Shown here in pieces: positions 10,337 to 23,107 of a DNA stretch of 64,000 bases. Where the stretch lies: NCBI GenBank assembly GCA_022385755.1, contig MU278376.1, positions 14,220 through 78,219 of the forward strand, in the 5' to 3' direction. The translations under genes were made by a program, and so were the position numbers. This DNA comes from Trametopsis cervina. Lineage: Eukaryota; Basidiomycota; Agaricomycetes; Polyporales; Irpicaceae. Position 1 is the first letter of the stretch. The number at the start of each line of letters is the position of its first letter. Below the pieces are notes generated by a model, which was not told the origin of the DNA, made no database searches, and saw only the letters and a program-made list of their open reading frames with translations.

Positions 10337-13300
10337 TCAGATTACCTGTAAGACCAATGAAATGGGCCAAGGTGATATTTGGCCTCGCGTATTCAGATAT
10401 ACCGCTTTAGAGATAGCATCCAGATCGTCCGTGAGGCTAATATATCTACTATGAGACGGTTGGATGGCACCATGGGTTTGCGGCTGACCTTGTTAACTCC
10501 CCCGATTTGCCTGGCCCCCTTGTTAAACCACACTGGGCGACAATGCTCCTCAGCATCGGAATGCCGGCCTGTCGCATGTACCAGAAAAATGAGAAAGGAT
10601 TTGCAGCCTACCACAGTAGCTTACCTCCTCTATGAATCGGCTACTCATAAGTCTGTATGTCCGAATCGTCGCGTCAGCGGTATGCTCCTGAAATTTGAAC
10701 GAAAATACACCAACCCAAACCTCACTCCCACATCGTCTACGACGTCGATGACCTCTCCAACATAAGCCAAAATAGCCGCATCGGATGCAAGAGAAGGCGA
10801 GGAGTGGAACAAGTCATAGGCTCGGGATTGGTCTCGAAGCATGTGGTGTAATGTTCGGACGATAGTCCTAGAGAATAAAGGAGCGGTGGCAAGGACGTCG
10901 CCAATGAAATCCACTGCAAGGGCTTCCGGAGAGCGACCAGAAGCATCGCTTTGACGGAGCAGCTTGTTTCCGAAAACAGGACCAGGCTGGGACTCTCCAT
11001 CTGGTGAATTTACATCGTATCCTCCCGCCATACTCTGTCCATTATGTTGAGCGTATTATACCCTCACTAAAAAAAATAACTCACGCTGGATAGGCCTCGT
11101 ATGGCCGCATTTATCCGGGGCATCGCTACTCCTGCAATGTCTCTGGCCTTGTTGTGTAGAACGCAGTCTTCTTCTGGGAAAGTATTGACGTATATGTACC
11201 TGATGAGTGGAGATCAGATACGATGTTATCAGTACCGTCACCGTCATATGCGTACTCTGCCAAGTCTCGAGGGTCAAAATCCGGAGGCAGCCCGATCTGG
11301 AAGGGGGGAGTCAGTTCCAGTTAAACCGGTGAGCATATCCCTTGTGAGACGTACCAACTCAGATATCCATTGTAAAGGAACAGCATTGACAACATCTCTC
11401 GCTATATCAATGTACTTGATACTGTTTCCAACAGCGCTAATCGAATGCGCCTCGATGCATTTTCTTGTAGCTTTAGAAAATGCTTCCTGAAGGTTTTCCT
11501 CCAGGATCAAATCCTCGATCTACGCACTTGACGTCAGCATCGAGAGAGAAGCTGAGCCAGTGAGACTTTACAGGTTTCCTTTGGAAAGTGACTCCTGTGA
11601 GGTTTCTCACTCTCGCCTGATGCACTTCTGATACCTCGACATTTTGAAGGCTTGAGCTCGGTTGCGGGAGAATAGGCATTCCGGAAATGGGGCGACTCCA
11701 AATGTAATCTGCCACAGGCCCCTGCCTCTTCTCCATATTGAGCTTCATCATCTCCGGCACTAGAAATGGGAAGTGTGCGTATGCCGATCCGGGGGTATAG
11801 TACTCAGGCAGATGTCGAAACAGCAGCTTGGTGAGCATGCCGCCGTAAGACCCGTCATTCTGAGGTATCTGACAGTCCTGGTATCCCCATGCTGTGAAGT
11901 TCTCAGCTGTGAGAGTTAGACATGATCGTTATTTCCGAGTTTGGATGGGAGATGTAACAGCTTTTACTGACGAGTAAAGTCAATGGTCATGAAGCGATCT
12001 CCTCGTACTAAGCACACAGCATCAGAAAGGATAGCTCTGGAAACTGTATAGCCTGGGCATAGTCCTGCGCCTGGTGTCGGCTGCTTGGCTTCTTCAGCCA
12101 GCAGCCCAACCTGTCGATTCAATGAACACAAGTAAGGTGGTCAACAGATCCAGTTTGCTCACGTAAAGCTCTAGATTGTTGACATCGTGATACAAAGATT
12201 CAGCGGCAGCCTGTTTGATCATCAGCAGTGCGAGCCTAAAACCGTAGAATAAACTCACGTGAATCTCAGGGTCTGGGTTCCACTCTGCAAAGCTTCGAGA
12301 CAACATAAAAATCACGGTCACCGAGGGTCCGCAGGTCTGCAGCTTACCTGTTGTATGCTGGTCGCAGTATTCAGTACCACTCTTGGGCGACAAACGAAGG
12401 TTTACTCACGTTGTAACCCCATGAACTGGCGGAACTCATTCAACTGGCAGGGCCGTGATCCTTCAGGGATTTGTATCCAATGTTCGTATCATTGTGTTAC
12501 TCACAGAGCATGTACCCCAGCTCCTTGCTTGTTCGATACCTAAAAGCTCGACTACCTTGAGTGCTTCCGGGATTCCTCTGGCCTTGAATGCGCTCGCGGA
12601 AGCCTCCGTGGCATTTTGTAGGATATCGGCAAGTTCACCTTGGCGAGATGTCAGTAAATGCTCGCCCTCTTTGTACCAAATACATACCGTCATTAAAGCG
12701 GCCGTTATGGGTCCGTTTCAACCTGCGGGAATGACGAAGCGACTTTAGTGTGTGAGATACTCAACTGGCCGACTACATACCCCCCGAATGACCATTCCCT
12801 CTTATCAGAGGGAGGCAAATCTGGACGATAACCTTGCTTCAGGTCTTCAGGAGTCAGCTGATCAAGATCACGCCCGGGAAAAAAGCTTTGAAATTTCTCC
12901 GTCACCCATTGGGTGTCCGGTTCAGAAAGAGTAGCATGCCACCTATACATGAGGTTGAATTCGACTGCTACTGCATTTCCCTCGCCTCGCGGAGTAAGCG
13001 TGTGATCGTCGCGGCGGATGTCCTAGAAGGACGACTGTGAGACGCGGAAGGAGTGCAGTACACATGCCACCTACCTCAAGGATCTTCAAACGCCACGTCC
13101 TGCCGTCCCGTACAAGTCCCAAGATGGCACCGACATAATCGGCGAGGATTATCTGCATGAAAAAGCCGCAGTTTACAAGGCGTGCTCTCTGGAAGATCTC
13201 ATCGTCTTGTGATAGCCTGTCCTGCTCGTCCATTTGACTAGGTTCTCGGTAATGCCCTTTCTCATTTATTCTGAGTATCTTATCTGCAATATACTGGAAT

Positions 13301-14374
13301 GAAGGTAGTTCAGCTTAAATACTGATAGCGTTACAGCAGTGTACTTGCATTGTGGTTGCGGCAAAGCAGAATGAGTAGCGCGCAAGCTGAAGGGGGCATG
13401 AACATAATGCGACTATCCGCAAACACATCTTCATAAAGCCTGCCGGACCCATCCTTGCCTATCAATTGATTAGGACGGCAGACGATAGCATACTATAGTT
13501 GGATACTCACGTCTGACACTGTTCACTTGCTCATCCGAGCTCCCGTAGAGAGGGCTCAGGTCGAGGTAGCTGCTCGAGTTGTTGATCGTGGGGTCCTTCA
13601 AGTCTGTGTTGAAGATACTATGTATGACCAAATCCGCGAACGCAAAGAAAAGGCTCGATACTCCTCCCGGATGGGGGGTAAACTTGTCTCGCTTCAGCAG
13701 AACGTCGAACACCAGGCCGGCGTCTGGAAGAAACTGCGGCGGGAGAGGATGACGGGAAGGAACAGAGCGAGCGTATGGCATTTGAGCTCTTCCGATATTT
13801 GGCATCATGACATTATAATCAGAACCATCTGCGCTGCGGTACACGTACGTGACATGCATATGTTTGCGGTTTGTCGGGTCCACCCGGCTAGTTGGCAGGC
13901 TGAGGTAGCCAACGGGCGGGTGAGGGAGATCTTTGTACACTACAAGCCATCATTGTGAAGCATTATGCTCGAGATTTTCACATATGTACTCACAAAGATC
14001 GATCACTTTGTGTTCTAGCTTTCTAGATAAAATAGAATCCGGGTGGTAAGACATCCACGTGACCAGTCTCTCAAGCTGATGGAAGCAGTCAAGCATAGCC
14101 TCGCACAGAAGATGACAGCTTACGAGCAAGAGCCGGTCATTCTGACCTCCGCCTGAGCGCATCTGTCCAATGAAGGCTTCCATGTAAGCAGACTATTCGT
14201 GTCCATTAGTAGCCCGTAATCCAGGATCTAAAGATGGCTACTGACCAAGTCGCGTATATACCCCTTCCATTCTTCGAACGGTTTCACAAGTGATGTGAGA
14301 GTAGGCGGAACGGCGCCAGCGCCAGCGTCGGCGGACAACTCTGCTGTGGTTTCGCTCTGCAGGCTGGACTGCAT
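10337..14374 (-). CDS. ppo: Psi-producing oxygenase (linoleate dioxygenase-P450 type) with a collapsed P450 domain
   Basis: Ppo/linoleate diol synthases are cytosolic fusions of a heme peroxidase-like fatty-acid dioxygenase (DOX) and a P450 that isomerises the hydroperoxide; their oxylipins steer sporulation. The start ATG at 14374 leads into the N-terminal ETTAELSADA region. The DOX domain is complete: the distal heme His sits in LVIHSIF (about 13620), the LSPLYGSS loop follows (about 13545), and the catalytic Tyr with proximal His is in MYRWHATL (about 12930-12950). The P450 half begins around 11470 (YIDIARDVVNAVPLQWI) and reaches the I-helix region (ATAPLFSRTIVRTLHHML, about 10870). After AYVGEVID (about 10750) the text jumps within about 30 codons to the C-terminal PGKSGEL (about 10530) and SPWPISLVLQ (about 10350). 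The K-helix ExxR and the Cys heme ligand are not found. The stop TGA lies at 10337-10339. Exon joins near 10715 (a possible 38-bp intron), 10640 and 10480 are my reading. Confidence 0.85.
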
Positions 14375-14579
14375 GGTGGTTTGGATGTTGGGGGAGAGCG
14401 GTGGCCGATAGAGTAAAATAGGAGGAGTTGGAGGAGAGCACGAGGGGGTGCGTAGAATGTTGTGTCGCAGTGGCAGATGGCAGACGCAGTAGATATTTCT
14501 ACCACCTTGCCTCAGGGCGCGATAGCTTGCTGGTGATGGCTGATGACAAGATCTCGCAGGAGTGAGACGCACCGGGTCT

Positions 14580-15242
14580 GTCAACGCAATGCTGGGAGAA
14601 TCAGCAGTCCGCGGTGAATGATGGAAGCTTGCCTGATACCATTCACGACTGCGAAGATGTTGCGAGACACGGATGCCGTAGTGGGCGCCACAGACACGGA
14701 GATGAACTCGGTGCTAATAGCTGTGTGCGCACATCGAGTGCCCGACAGCACACAGATTAACACAATACAGCACGAACGTCGTCAGATAGGAGGCATTGTT
14801 TGAAACTAGGAAGATAATCGCGAGCATCCGTACAAGTGTGCAGGGGCAGAGCTGGCGAAGAGAGGCGCGGACCCTGCCAGAGCCTATCTTCATAACGTCA
14901 AAGCCTTGATAGCACTGATCCCAGGCCGCAGGGCAGTGCACACTAAAGATGGCGTCCTGCGTCGCCAGGATACTAACAGCGGCGCGCACCTACATGCTCA
15001 TGCCAATGCCATTCGGCGGTGCGCTCGGTCATGCAAACAGGCAAGCAAACCTCGTCCGGCATCAGCTCTTGCGAGCGCGGGATTAGTCGTGAGCAGCCTA
15101 GATCGACATTGCGCAGGCCCACCCATCTCCTGAGCTGAAGCTTGCGCCGCGAATAGCTCGCCGGTTCTAAGATACCGATTACAGAAGGCCAAAATGCATC
15201 CGCGAAACGGAGCGAACACAGGGGCGAACACTCACCGGCCAC
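14580..15242 (-). pseudogene. Probable remnant of a multi-pass membrane protein
   Basis: Minus-strand frames here contain one clear hydrophobic segment (TLVRMLAIIFLVSNNASYL, about 14840-14790). It is followed in another frame, beyond a likely intron, by TTASVSRNIFAVVNGIRQAS (about 14670-14610). The second piece resembles the C-terminal end of the seven-helix proteins common in Agaricomycetes, where the last helix runs into an SRxxxNxR-like tail. I could not find the first helices or a convincing start, so this is probably a 5'-truncated copy. It may alternatively be a real gene with introns I failed to resolve. Confidence 0.3.
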
Positions 15243-15454
15243 ACAAGCCCCAAGAGATAGCTACCCAAGTGGGTCATGAGAACAGATGCTTATTATACAG
15301 ATTCCAGGGCAAGGGAGATGTAGAGGCTGGCAGAGATCGAAATATTGAAGTATCGTGAAGGGTTATGCAGTGCAGCGGATGCGAAGACGGGTAACAGCCA
15401 GCCGCATTAGTCCGTAGGTTCAAATCCGAATAAATTCCAATCACGCTCAGCATT

Positions 15455-16298
15455 CTACATGACAATGCAACAAGAGTTTTGCTGCGAAGGATGTCATTAT
15501 GTCAGATATAATCCAGTAAACAAGGACAGGCGAGCGCGCACCTTCTTGGCAGTCTTGTAAAACATCTTACTTTGCGCGGAGAGAGCATTCGACCGGTCCA
15601 CCAAATCGTTTAACTTCTCACCACGTTCCAAGACAGATTCGATCGTCTTGTGCTGTATGGAGAAAAGCGAGACGGTATTGTAAGCATACCGCAGGCGGTG
15701 GTATCAAACAGATGCAGACGAATCCATGTTCATTGCTCTGCGCCTTAGAAATCACAAAAATCACGTACAAGAACAATCTTAGTTTCGTCAAGTTCTTGCT
15801 GCACCCTCATGATAGCATCTGCCTGCCGGGGATCTTGGTACTTCGCCAGATAGTTGTTGATGTCAGGAAAGCTGATGGTAGACGGGTTGGAGAACGCAGA
15901 TTGGGGTATCTTCGCTGTGAAATCGTCCAACATCTTCGTAAGGAGAGAGAAGGCGGGTCGCACAGGGTACTCATGGTCGGTGATGATCACAGCTGTAGGG
16001 TCACCAGGAGTGAACGAACGTGTAAGGACAGGATCTTTACTGATAGCATCGCATACGCACCCGCCAGTTGCTCTGCCCCACCCCGGTTGTAGACGTGCGC
16101 AGTGTAGTTGTTTTCTTGTACGCTCTGCCTCTGACCTTGCGGCGTCCTTTCCGCGATAGTCTTTGAGAAGAAAGTCAAGAACTCGCCCACAGAGCCTCGC
16201 TGGTAGAATGAGAACGATGACATGTCAGAGGCTTGTATGAGAATAGTAGACGATTGGTGTGGCGGCGCTAACACGACTGCCAGAGAGAAGACCTTCAT
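15455..16298 (-). CDS. YKT6: R-SNARE YKT6 (longin-type v-SNARE)
   Basis: YKT6 is a lipid-anchored R-SNARE for ER-Golgi, vacuolar and autophagic fusion. The ATG at 16298 begins [10 protein letters not shown], the start of the longin domain, which continues to about 15990. A second exon (about 15970-15750) carries [10 protein letters not shown] and the start of the SNARE motif. The third exon gives the coil with the zero-layer Arg in VLERGEKL (about 15630). The last exon is tiny: after an intron from about 15542 to 15484 it encodes only QNSCCIVM and a TAG at 15455-15457. The CC pair supplies a palmitoylated Cys next to a CIVM prenylation box, as in other YKT6 proteins. About 198 residues are expected. 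The gene is divergent from the site-2 protease gene, with about 430 bp between the starts. Confidence 0.93.
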
Positions 16299-16729
16299 CG
16301 TTGTAGGTAAATGAGAGGGAAAGCAGGTCAAACACGCGAGAGGTGAAAGCAACACAGCGGTTGCCCTGCGCAGTGCTATACGCTGTCACGCTCGTGACAG
16401 TGACCGCACTATCTCTTTACGATGCACCAGCAGCCTATGCTCAACGTTCGTCGCGAGTTGATGAATAACCAACAAGGATCTTTGCATTATAATCCAGTCT
16501 GAGCTGCAATAAATATATTTTCCTCGCAGATGAGTATGTCACCAGGATGAGAGCCCTAGAGCGCCACAAAGCAGCTATTCCCCTTTTCGGATACGACCGC
16601 CTATGGCTCGCTGCGACTCCGTTGTAACATTGTCCACAGTCCACCGACGTAGCGCATTCCCCAGGCTTGAGAGGCATCATTTAATCTTAGGTCATGCAAC
16701 TTGGTTGTGTCTGTTGACCTCACAGTGGA
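16299..16729. promoter_or_regulatory. Divergent promoter region, YKT6 / site-2 protease
   Basis: This roughly 430-bp spacer separates two divergent start codons and must serve both. A near-palindromic tcacgctcgtgacagtga lies around 16386-16403. No strong TATA box was recognised. Confidence 0.4.
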
Positions 16730-18793
16730 ATGAGCCTCGTGTCTCTTGCCTACACTATTCTGGCCTTCTGGTCCATTTTACATGGCGTGCGCCATTTCCT
16801 AGTCCATCGTACAAGTCGTCCATCGAAAAGCATCCTCCCGACTGCATTTGCTGCACCAGGACAAAGACACAGATGGTTTCACCTCTCACATCTCCGGATT
16901 ACACTCCAGACCGTCCACCTGAAGCTCGAGACGACCGGGTTCAACAACTGCCACGACGGCTGGACAGCTTATTTCAACAAGAGATCGCATGCTGTCGTAA
17001 GACGCAATGCGTCCCTGTTCTATAACCTCGGAAGCATTGCTGGCTTACTGGGCATGTTTGCCTCGGTCATTCTCTTATGGCTCACCGTCTATCGGTCCCT
17101 ATTACATCTCCCCGCCTACACAGCACGGATGCCTGATTCTGATCATAATTTGGCCGGAAACACACTTAGCAGAAGAGACTATGTCTCACTAGACGGTGCG
17201 ACGAGTCCGGCAGATATGGAGACTTCACGTGTGCCGCTGCAGATTATCGTGAGTCCTTATCATGTGAAGAATACATTGTGCTCATCTACTTACGTCCTTA
17301 GCTGCCTGGTGTGACGGTCCCCCTGTCTCATCTTCCGCTCTTACTCGTTGCCTTGCTCTTCAGCCAGGTTATCCACGAATTGGGGCATGCGGTGACAGCT
17401 GCCTTGTGAGTATAGCTGTTCAGTTAACGCTGCAGGCCCACCGACTAACAAATGTATCTGCCAGGGAATCTGTCCCGCTGACTTATATTGGTGTATCCTT
17501 GTCCCTGGTCATTCCTTCAGCCTTTGTTTCCCTTCCAGCTGCTCCCGTACACGCACTTCCTGTACCCTCTCGGCTTCGGATAATTTCATCCGGGGCATTT
17601 CACAATCTCATCTTTTGGGGCTTGCTCTCCATCTCCTCTACCTTCGATCTAGGTCATCTGGTATGGACTAATATAGGATATGCAGATATCAGTCATTACG
17701 GAAGGGTCGTGGTAGCAGTTCATCAGGTATTGTGCAATCCGCTGTGATGCTCGTGCTTAAATGACGAACGTTTGATTCCAGTCTTCGCCTCTGGTTGAAT
17801 ATCTTCCCATCGGATCCGTGATTACTGAGTTAGACGATCAAAGCGTTGCATTGGCAGAACTGCCTCCTGACGGATGGTCATCACTTCTTTTGAACTCTAA
17901 ACCTGACAGGGAACTGGGATGGTGCGTTGGCGGACAATGGTTCCTTGGTATTTCACCAGCCCTTACTATTCCGTACTATCACTCACACCAGGATACATAG
18001 CTCATCCAGGTGATTGCTGTATCGGTCCAAACTCTACCACATCCCAGGCTGCATGTTTTGGGGCAGATGATCCTACCAGTGATTCGCTGAGGGCGCGCCG
18101 ATGTGTGCCATCTCTTTCCATTTTACAACCAGATGATGTATCTCCAAAGCGCTGTGAAGAATCTGCACATTGTGCCCCACACAGTCTTTGCGTCAAACTG
18201 GAAGAAAATGCACAGCTTCTCAGGATCAAGTTTCATATGCCGCCAAAGAAGAAGACCGCCATGGCTGTACCCGAGGATGATGCAGAGGCGATGAAGACTG
18301 TAATATGGAGCGGACCACCCAGCGAGCTGTTAGACGAAGGTTGGCAATGCTATGAACTCTGCATGAGAATCGAAGTAATTATCTATCTAGTTGAGGTTAG
18401 CGATCTGCTCCCTCGCTTCTGGGCCCTACCTTACAGAATACCGAAGCTCATGGCTGCGCTGTTCGAGTACGTCAAACCTGTGTCCGTGACCCGTATGCTG
18501 ATGGACACTACTGTTACAGGTACACTGCCACACTCACTTTATCGCTCTACTTCTTCAATCTTCTTCCTCTGCCATACCTTGATGGATCGCAACTGCTCGA
18601 AGTCTTGTTGGATTCGGTATTTGCATATTATACGCCCGGCATAGAGGATTTCGAAGCAGGTAGTGGGGCATTGCGCCCACTTACGTTACAAGTACAGGCT
18701 GTATGGAAGGCGCGGCTTACATGGGGCATTCAACTGCTGTGTAGTACATTGGTATCTGCGTCATTGCTGTTGGGCGTGTACGATGTCTTGTAA
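16730..18793 (+). CDS. S2P: Site-2 protease (S2P, intramembrane metalloprotease)
   Basis: S2P cuts membrane-bound transcription factors such as SREBP within the bilayer after a first cleavage; in fungi it supports sterol and hypoxia responses. The ATG at 16730 opens a hydrophobic N-terminus (MSLVSLAYTILAFWSIL). A second hydrophobic stretch lies near 17030-17115. The zinc-binding motif HELGH is at about 17378-17392, just before an intron at about 17405. The exons after it encode further hydrophobic segments (SLSLVIPSAFVSL; FHNLIFWGLLSI). The second metal-binding signature appears as LLPLPYLDGSQLLEV (about 18565-18605), with the conserved Asp of the LDG motif. The last helix (LCSTLVSASLLLGVYDVL) ends at the stop at 18793. 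The luminal PDZ-like middle region (about 17790-18500) is weakly conserved and its introns are uncertain. Confidence 0.88.
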
Positions 18794-19052
18794 AAGGCTA
18801 GGCCCGCGTCATTGAAGCGCCTTACCAGCGCAGCAATGAGTAGCAGAACGCGCCCGCAAGTATTAGGAGTCCTATACCTCTATCTCCCAGTTGCGATAAC
18901 ACTGTCGCTGCTGAAATCTGATGGTTATATGTAGACAGTAGTGTCTCGCTGTAGCTATTCTCACCAGTGCGCATATCACCATCAAACACTCACATCATTC
19001 TCGACGACTGCTACTTTCTCGGCCCTCGGTACAATCGTGCTTGGTGGAAAAC

Positions 19053-21193
19053 ATGAATATGGAGGAAGCGGTCATAACCAGTGATTCAGGCGCGGAGCGG
19101 CTTGCAAGTAAAGCTGATTTCGAGCAGTGGTTCAGTTTGATTATGGAGTGAGTGATTTTTGAAATGTTATTTTTACCAACTCTCAAGTAGCTAATCCTTT
19201 CATCTGTGAAGCCCAGACTGTCCGGTAGATTCAGTAGAGACCTGTGCATGGCGTCTCATTGTTGAACAATGGGCCCAAGGCTGGACTCACGAGCTGGTAG
19301 CTGCCTTAGTGGAATCGCATATCGACGTATGCGGGTTTCTTGAGCAGTTGCTGCGCCGAATATTGGTTACAATGTCAGTGTTACAGTCTGCCAGGTGTTA
19401 TCATGCGATGTTGATGTATTATTGGTAGGCTCGGGAGACAGACCTATATTGTAGGCACATACTCAGCCGAATTTCCCTACCGCGCATCTGCACCTCCCGT
19501 TGGCGACTCTCTTGCTGCGGATCTACACAGACTCATAGATTGTGGCCACCCTGGGCTCGAAAACATTGACACCTTCAGAACACCATGGGGAAATTCCTAC
19601 CACGCACCCTCAGAACCTACATGGGCTCCAAAGACACCCCACGTCCCTCGCCGACAGGCTGCTTCTCCTGCACTTGACAACATTCTTCGTGATGCCCACA
19701 CTGCGCAGGAAGACATCAATACAGTCTACTTCCAAATCCTCCCACACTTTCAAACAGGGCTAAGCGGAATAGGTCAGAGCGCAGAAGTGCGTGCCTTCCT
19801 TGCTTGTTATCTAAGCAGCCTATACTCGCCTATGCCGAATGTTATGGTCTTCCATAAGACTTCCCGAAGCGCACGCACTATGGACGCTCTCATGAAGCTC
19901 GATAATCAACATATCATTGCCCTACGCAATCAACTTTTCCCTGTCCTTTCTTCCGGCTTACGAAGAGAAGGAGCGACAGAATTCTCATGGCATTCAATAC
20001 CAATGCTACCACTGTCTTATTTCTTCATTCACTTCAGCGAATGCACGTCACTCTTGGGTGACAAATATATTCGATCCCACCAGTCGGAGATCATGAGACC
20101 CATCATGACTGCGCTCAGCCTCAATCAGGCAGACTTCCCAATGATCAAATCCAATGGAGCTCCCTTCGTTACTATACCACTGTCGACAGTCATTGCGTGG
20201 ATTCTGGAGTGGCAATTGCTTGTTGGCCGCGAGACGAAAGCAAAGGTTGAGGCTGCCGATCTTTCTGAAGTTGGTTACAAGCGGATCATACCGTGGATAT
20301 ACGTTGTCACTCCCTCCGATGTGGATGCTTGTACAGAGTCCCTCCACGGGTTTGGACTTGCTACTATTTGGCAGGGCATAAGCCCATCATGGAGAAGACT
20401 CTTCCTGGCGGCTGTCCTGAAGGAGACACCCAGAAAGTATGAGTCCTCCATCAAGAGCATTTCGAAAGAGTTACTGCATTCGTTGAGGTATGCGCCACAA
20501 ACCTACCTGGGTGGTGAAGCACTTATTTGAATCTCGCTTTAGGGATACGGCTACTTCTAATGCGGACAAAATGAACATTGCTCATTTCTGTATCAGGCTT
20601 GTTGCTTTAGGTGACCCGTATATGGAGGCTTATAGTGACATGATTCTTGAACTGGGCAAGGACGAAGCAACAGTGCTTTTCTCTGTGATCATCAGATTTT
20701 TCAACCCCTTTCCGTGAGCATGGCCGTTCTATTGTATTTGGATGCACCCTAACAGAATTGCTACAGTACAAAGAGCGAGGAAGATCAGATCAAGGACGTA
20801 CAGCGCACATATGAAGAAGCAAAATATACAAGTGCAGAAAACTTACCACCGCATCTTGTTGATCGTTTTCTGCAAGTCATGACAGATATAGCACGCTACA
20901 GCACTATCATTGCCCAAGCCCTCTGTGATGCAGGTGTCTTGACCTTGGTCAGCTCCATCCGTGACGGCTGGCACAACCACCCTAGTGTAGAGGACGAGAT
21001 TCCTCCCCAATCTCGGAAACAATATCGCCAAGCTATATGCGACAACATGACTGGCGCATTATCTGAGCGATTATATATCGCATCCCAGGCAAAACTCTTG
21101 CACGAGAGTCCAGGGCAATTGTACACGCACGCACCCGGCCAATCTAGGGCATATGTACGAAGGCGGCCATCATGGATGGCAACAGGAGGCTGA
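19053..21193 (+). CDS. Conserved-looking protein of unknown function
   Basis: I do not recognise this protein. A roughly 630-residue frame can be assembled. The ATG at 19053 starts MNMEEAVITSDSG, and introns lie at about 19147-19210 (joining IM|DPDCPVD) and 19373-19428 (joining VTM|LGRQTY). A long exon with EDINTVYFQILPHFQ and LSYFFIHFSE runs to about 20486. Short introns at about 20487-20541 and 20716-20767 follow, and the C-terminal part with LPPHLVDRFLQVMTD ends at 21193. It has no signal peptide and no obvious membrane segment, is mostly helical by composition, and the tail (YVRRRPSWMATGG) is basic. The long open exon and clean splice joins argue for a real gene. It converges with the Bem46-type gene, with 133 bp between the stops. 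Confidence 0.7.
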
Positions 21194-21326
21194 AAGGTAT
21201 TAGTCGTCATCACTCCTTGCACTAAGTGCGATGCTATTCAGAGCGCGATATTGTACAATAGGATACAGATGGTATGAACACTACATCGCTAAGGAACTTT
21301 GAAGAAAACACTTCGTAGTTTACGAA

Positions 21327-23107
21327 TCATGTTGTCAGAGTGCTTTCGGGGTGATCTGCTTTCACAATAGAACCTATGAACTCTGCGACAGCCGACCAAT
21401 AGCCTGGCTGGACACATGTATCATCTAGCACGCGCAGTTAGAAATATGTTAGCTGGATTATATGTTTGAACTTACTATGAGCACCCTCATCGAATTCCAA
21501 GTACTTCGACAATGTCTTCGTGTTTTCCACGTACGCAGTCACGCCTGGATTTTTGCCTTCTTTTGCAGTCAAGCCGCCGAAACCGGTAGAAGGCCGTTTA
21601 CGCGATGATGTACCCATAGGCACTCCCGCATCTCTTTTCTGTACGATTTCCCATAGACCTTGCATGTGCTCGCAGGGCACAACTTCATCTTTGAGACCGC
21701 TGAGCATCAGAATAGGTGTTTTGCGCGGTATGAGCGGGATCTTAGATGCAGAATCCCACTTCTGGTGGCACAAGAACGCGAAGGGGCCGAGAACAGGCAG
21801 AGCAGAAGGAACAAGACGCGGGAGAGATAGGAAGGTATTTTCTAGTACCAACGCACGAACCTATATATGGAGCATAGCTATTGTTAGCGCAGGAATCCGA
21901 GGGGAAATATTTTCAATCTACCGCAAGGGGGTTCCGACTGGCAAGATCAATGGATACTGCGCCTCCTATTGATTGTCCGTAGAGAATCTTATGGGAGAGC
22001 ATAAGCGATAAAGAGTGAGCTGACGATGGCACGAAGCACTTACAATGGGTGTTTTAGATAGTGCAGGATGCGAAAGGAGATAATCCAATCCAGCTTGAGC
22101 ATCCATCATGATACCTGAGAAGGAATGGTAAGCTGCGGCGAGATCACCATGTCCGATTGCAGCTACCTTTCTCCGAAGGTGACCCTTCCGAGAGTCCGTA
22201 ACTTGATGGAACGACGATGAGTGTCAACACATACATAGGTCACGCTCACATACCCGCGATAACTCATCATAAGGACATTGCAACGCATTTTTGAGAAAAA
22301 CACCCGTGCGAGTGGGATCCTGTGTCCTAAGTTTCCGCCATTACCGTGAAACATTACTATGGTGGGACGGGTTGCAGCTAGCTGTATTGCCCTTGCGTCA
22401 GTTCGGTTATCACCTTTGTCTACCAGGAGCAGTTATGCAGAGCGCCTTTGTAATGACGCTCATCCACATGGACACCGAGTCTCATGGAGACAATATGCAC
22501 CTTGCGCAGTGCTCACACAGATGCTGCGGGGAGGACATGTGGGCCTCGCTTGTGATACACTCACCTCATCATCCGTCATTTCGTCCGTGGCCGCCTCAGG
22601 GGGAAGTACAGCTGCATCGGGCTGTGGCAAGTATTTGGCCTGTATCAAGAGATAACAGCGTAGCTTGGTATCATCTTCAGCCTTGAGATCGAGATCTACA
22701 AAGGGCAGGCCGTATTGACCGGGATTCGCTACTTCTGCACATCCCATGTGCGAGAATGAGCTATATTCAAGCGACCATGATAAGAGGGTCCATTCGCACC
22801 TGTCCTAGAACCAGAAGGAAACGCCGAGGGATAAATAAGATAATTCTGGCCATAGTAGAGCAGCCCAACGCCTATTAAATTGACAATTTTAGCATCAGTT
22901 CGGTGTAATAAAGGGACTTAGCCGCGTCGCAGCTATGTCAAGCTACAGCATAGATCACGATTCGTGATGGCAGCGCACCTACTGTTGAAAGACCTGCTAC
23001 AGTTGCAGCGGCACCCTATACCACAGCTCATCAGAAGAGCTTTTCCTATGGTCTCATGATGAACTTACTTTCGCCAAGGCTTGTATTGATGGCAAGAAAC
23101 TGGCCAT
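21327..23107 (-). CDS. bem46: Bem46/ABHD13-type alpha/beta hydrolase
   Basis: This is a membrane-anchored serine hydrolase of the Bem46 family, linked in fungi to cell polarity and hyphal growth; the substrate is unknown. The ATG at 23107 encodes MASFLPSIQALAK. An N-terminal anchor (ATVAGLSTVGVGLLYYG) with NYLIYPSAFPSGSR follows (about 22850-22800). The oxyanion motif MFHGNGGNLGHR is at about 22354-22320, the nucleophile Ser in GQSIGG is at about 21990, the acid-region motif LSGLKDEVVP is at about 21700, and the catalytic His is in EGAHND. The His exon joins across an intron from about 21477 to 21429. The stop TGA is at 21327-21329. All triad elements are present and the order matches the family. 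Confidence 0.85.

Noticed and set aside
15400..15440. B-box-like ggttcaaatcc near the YKT6 3' end, possible tRNA
   Set aside because: No matching A box at the right distance and the T-arm and acceptor stems do not pair.
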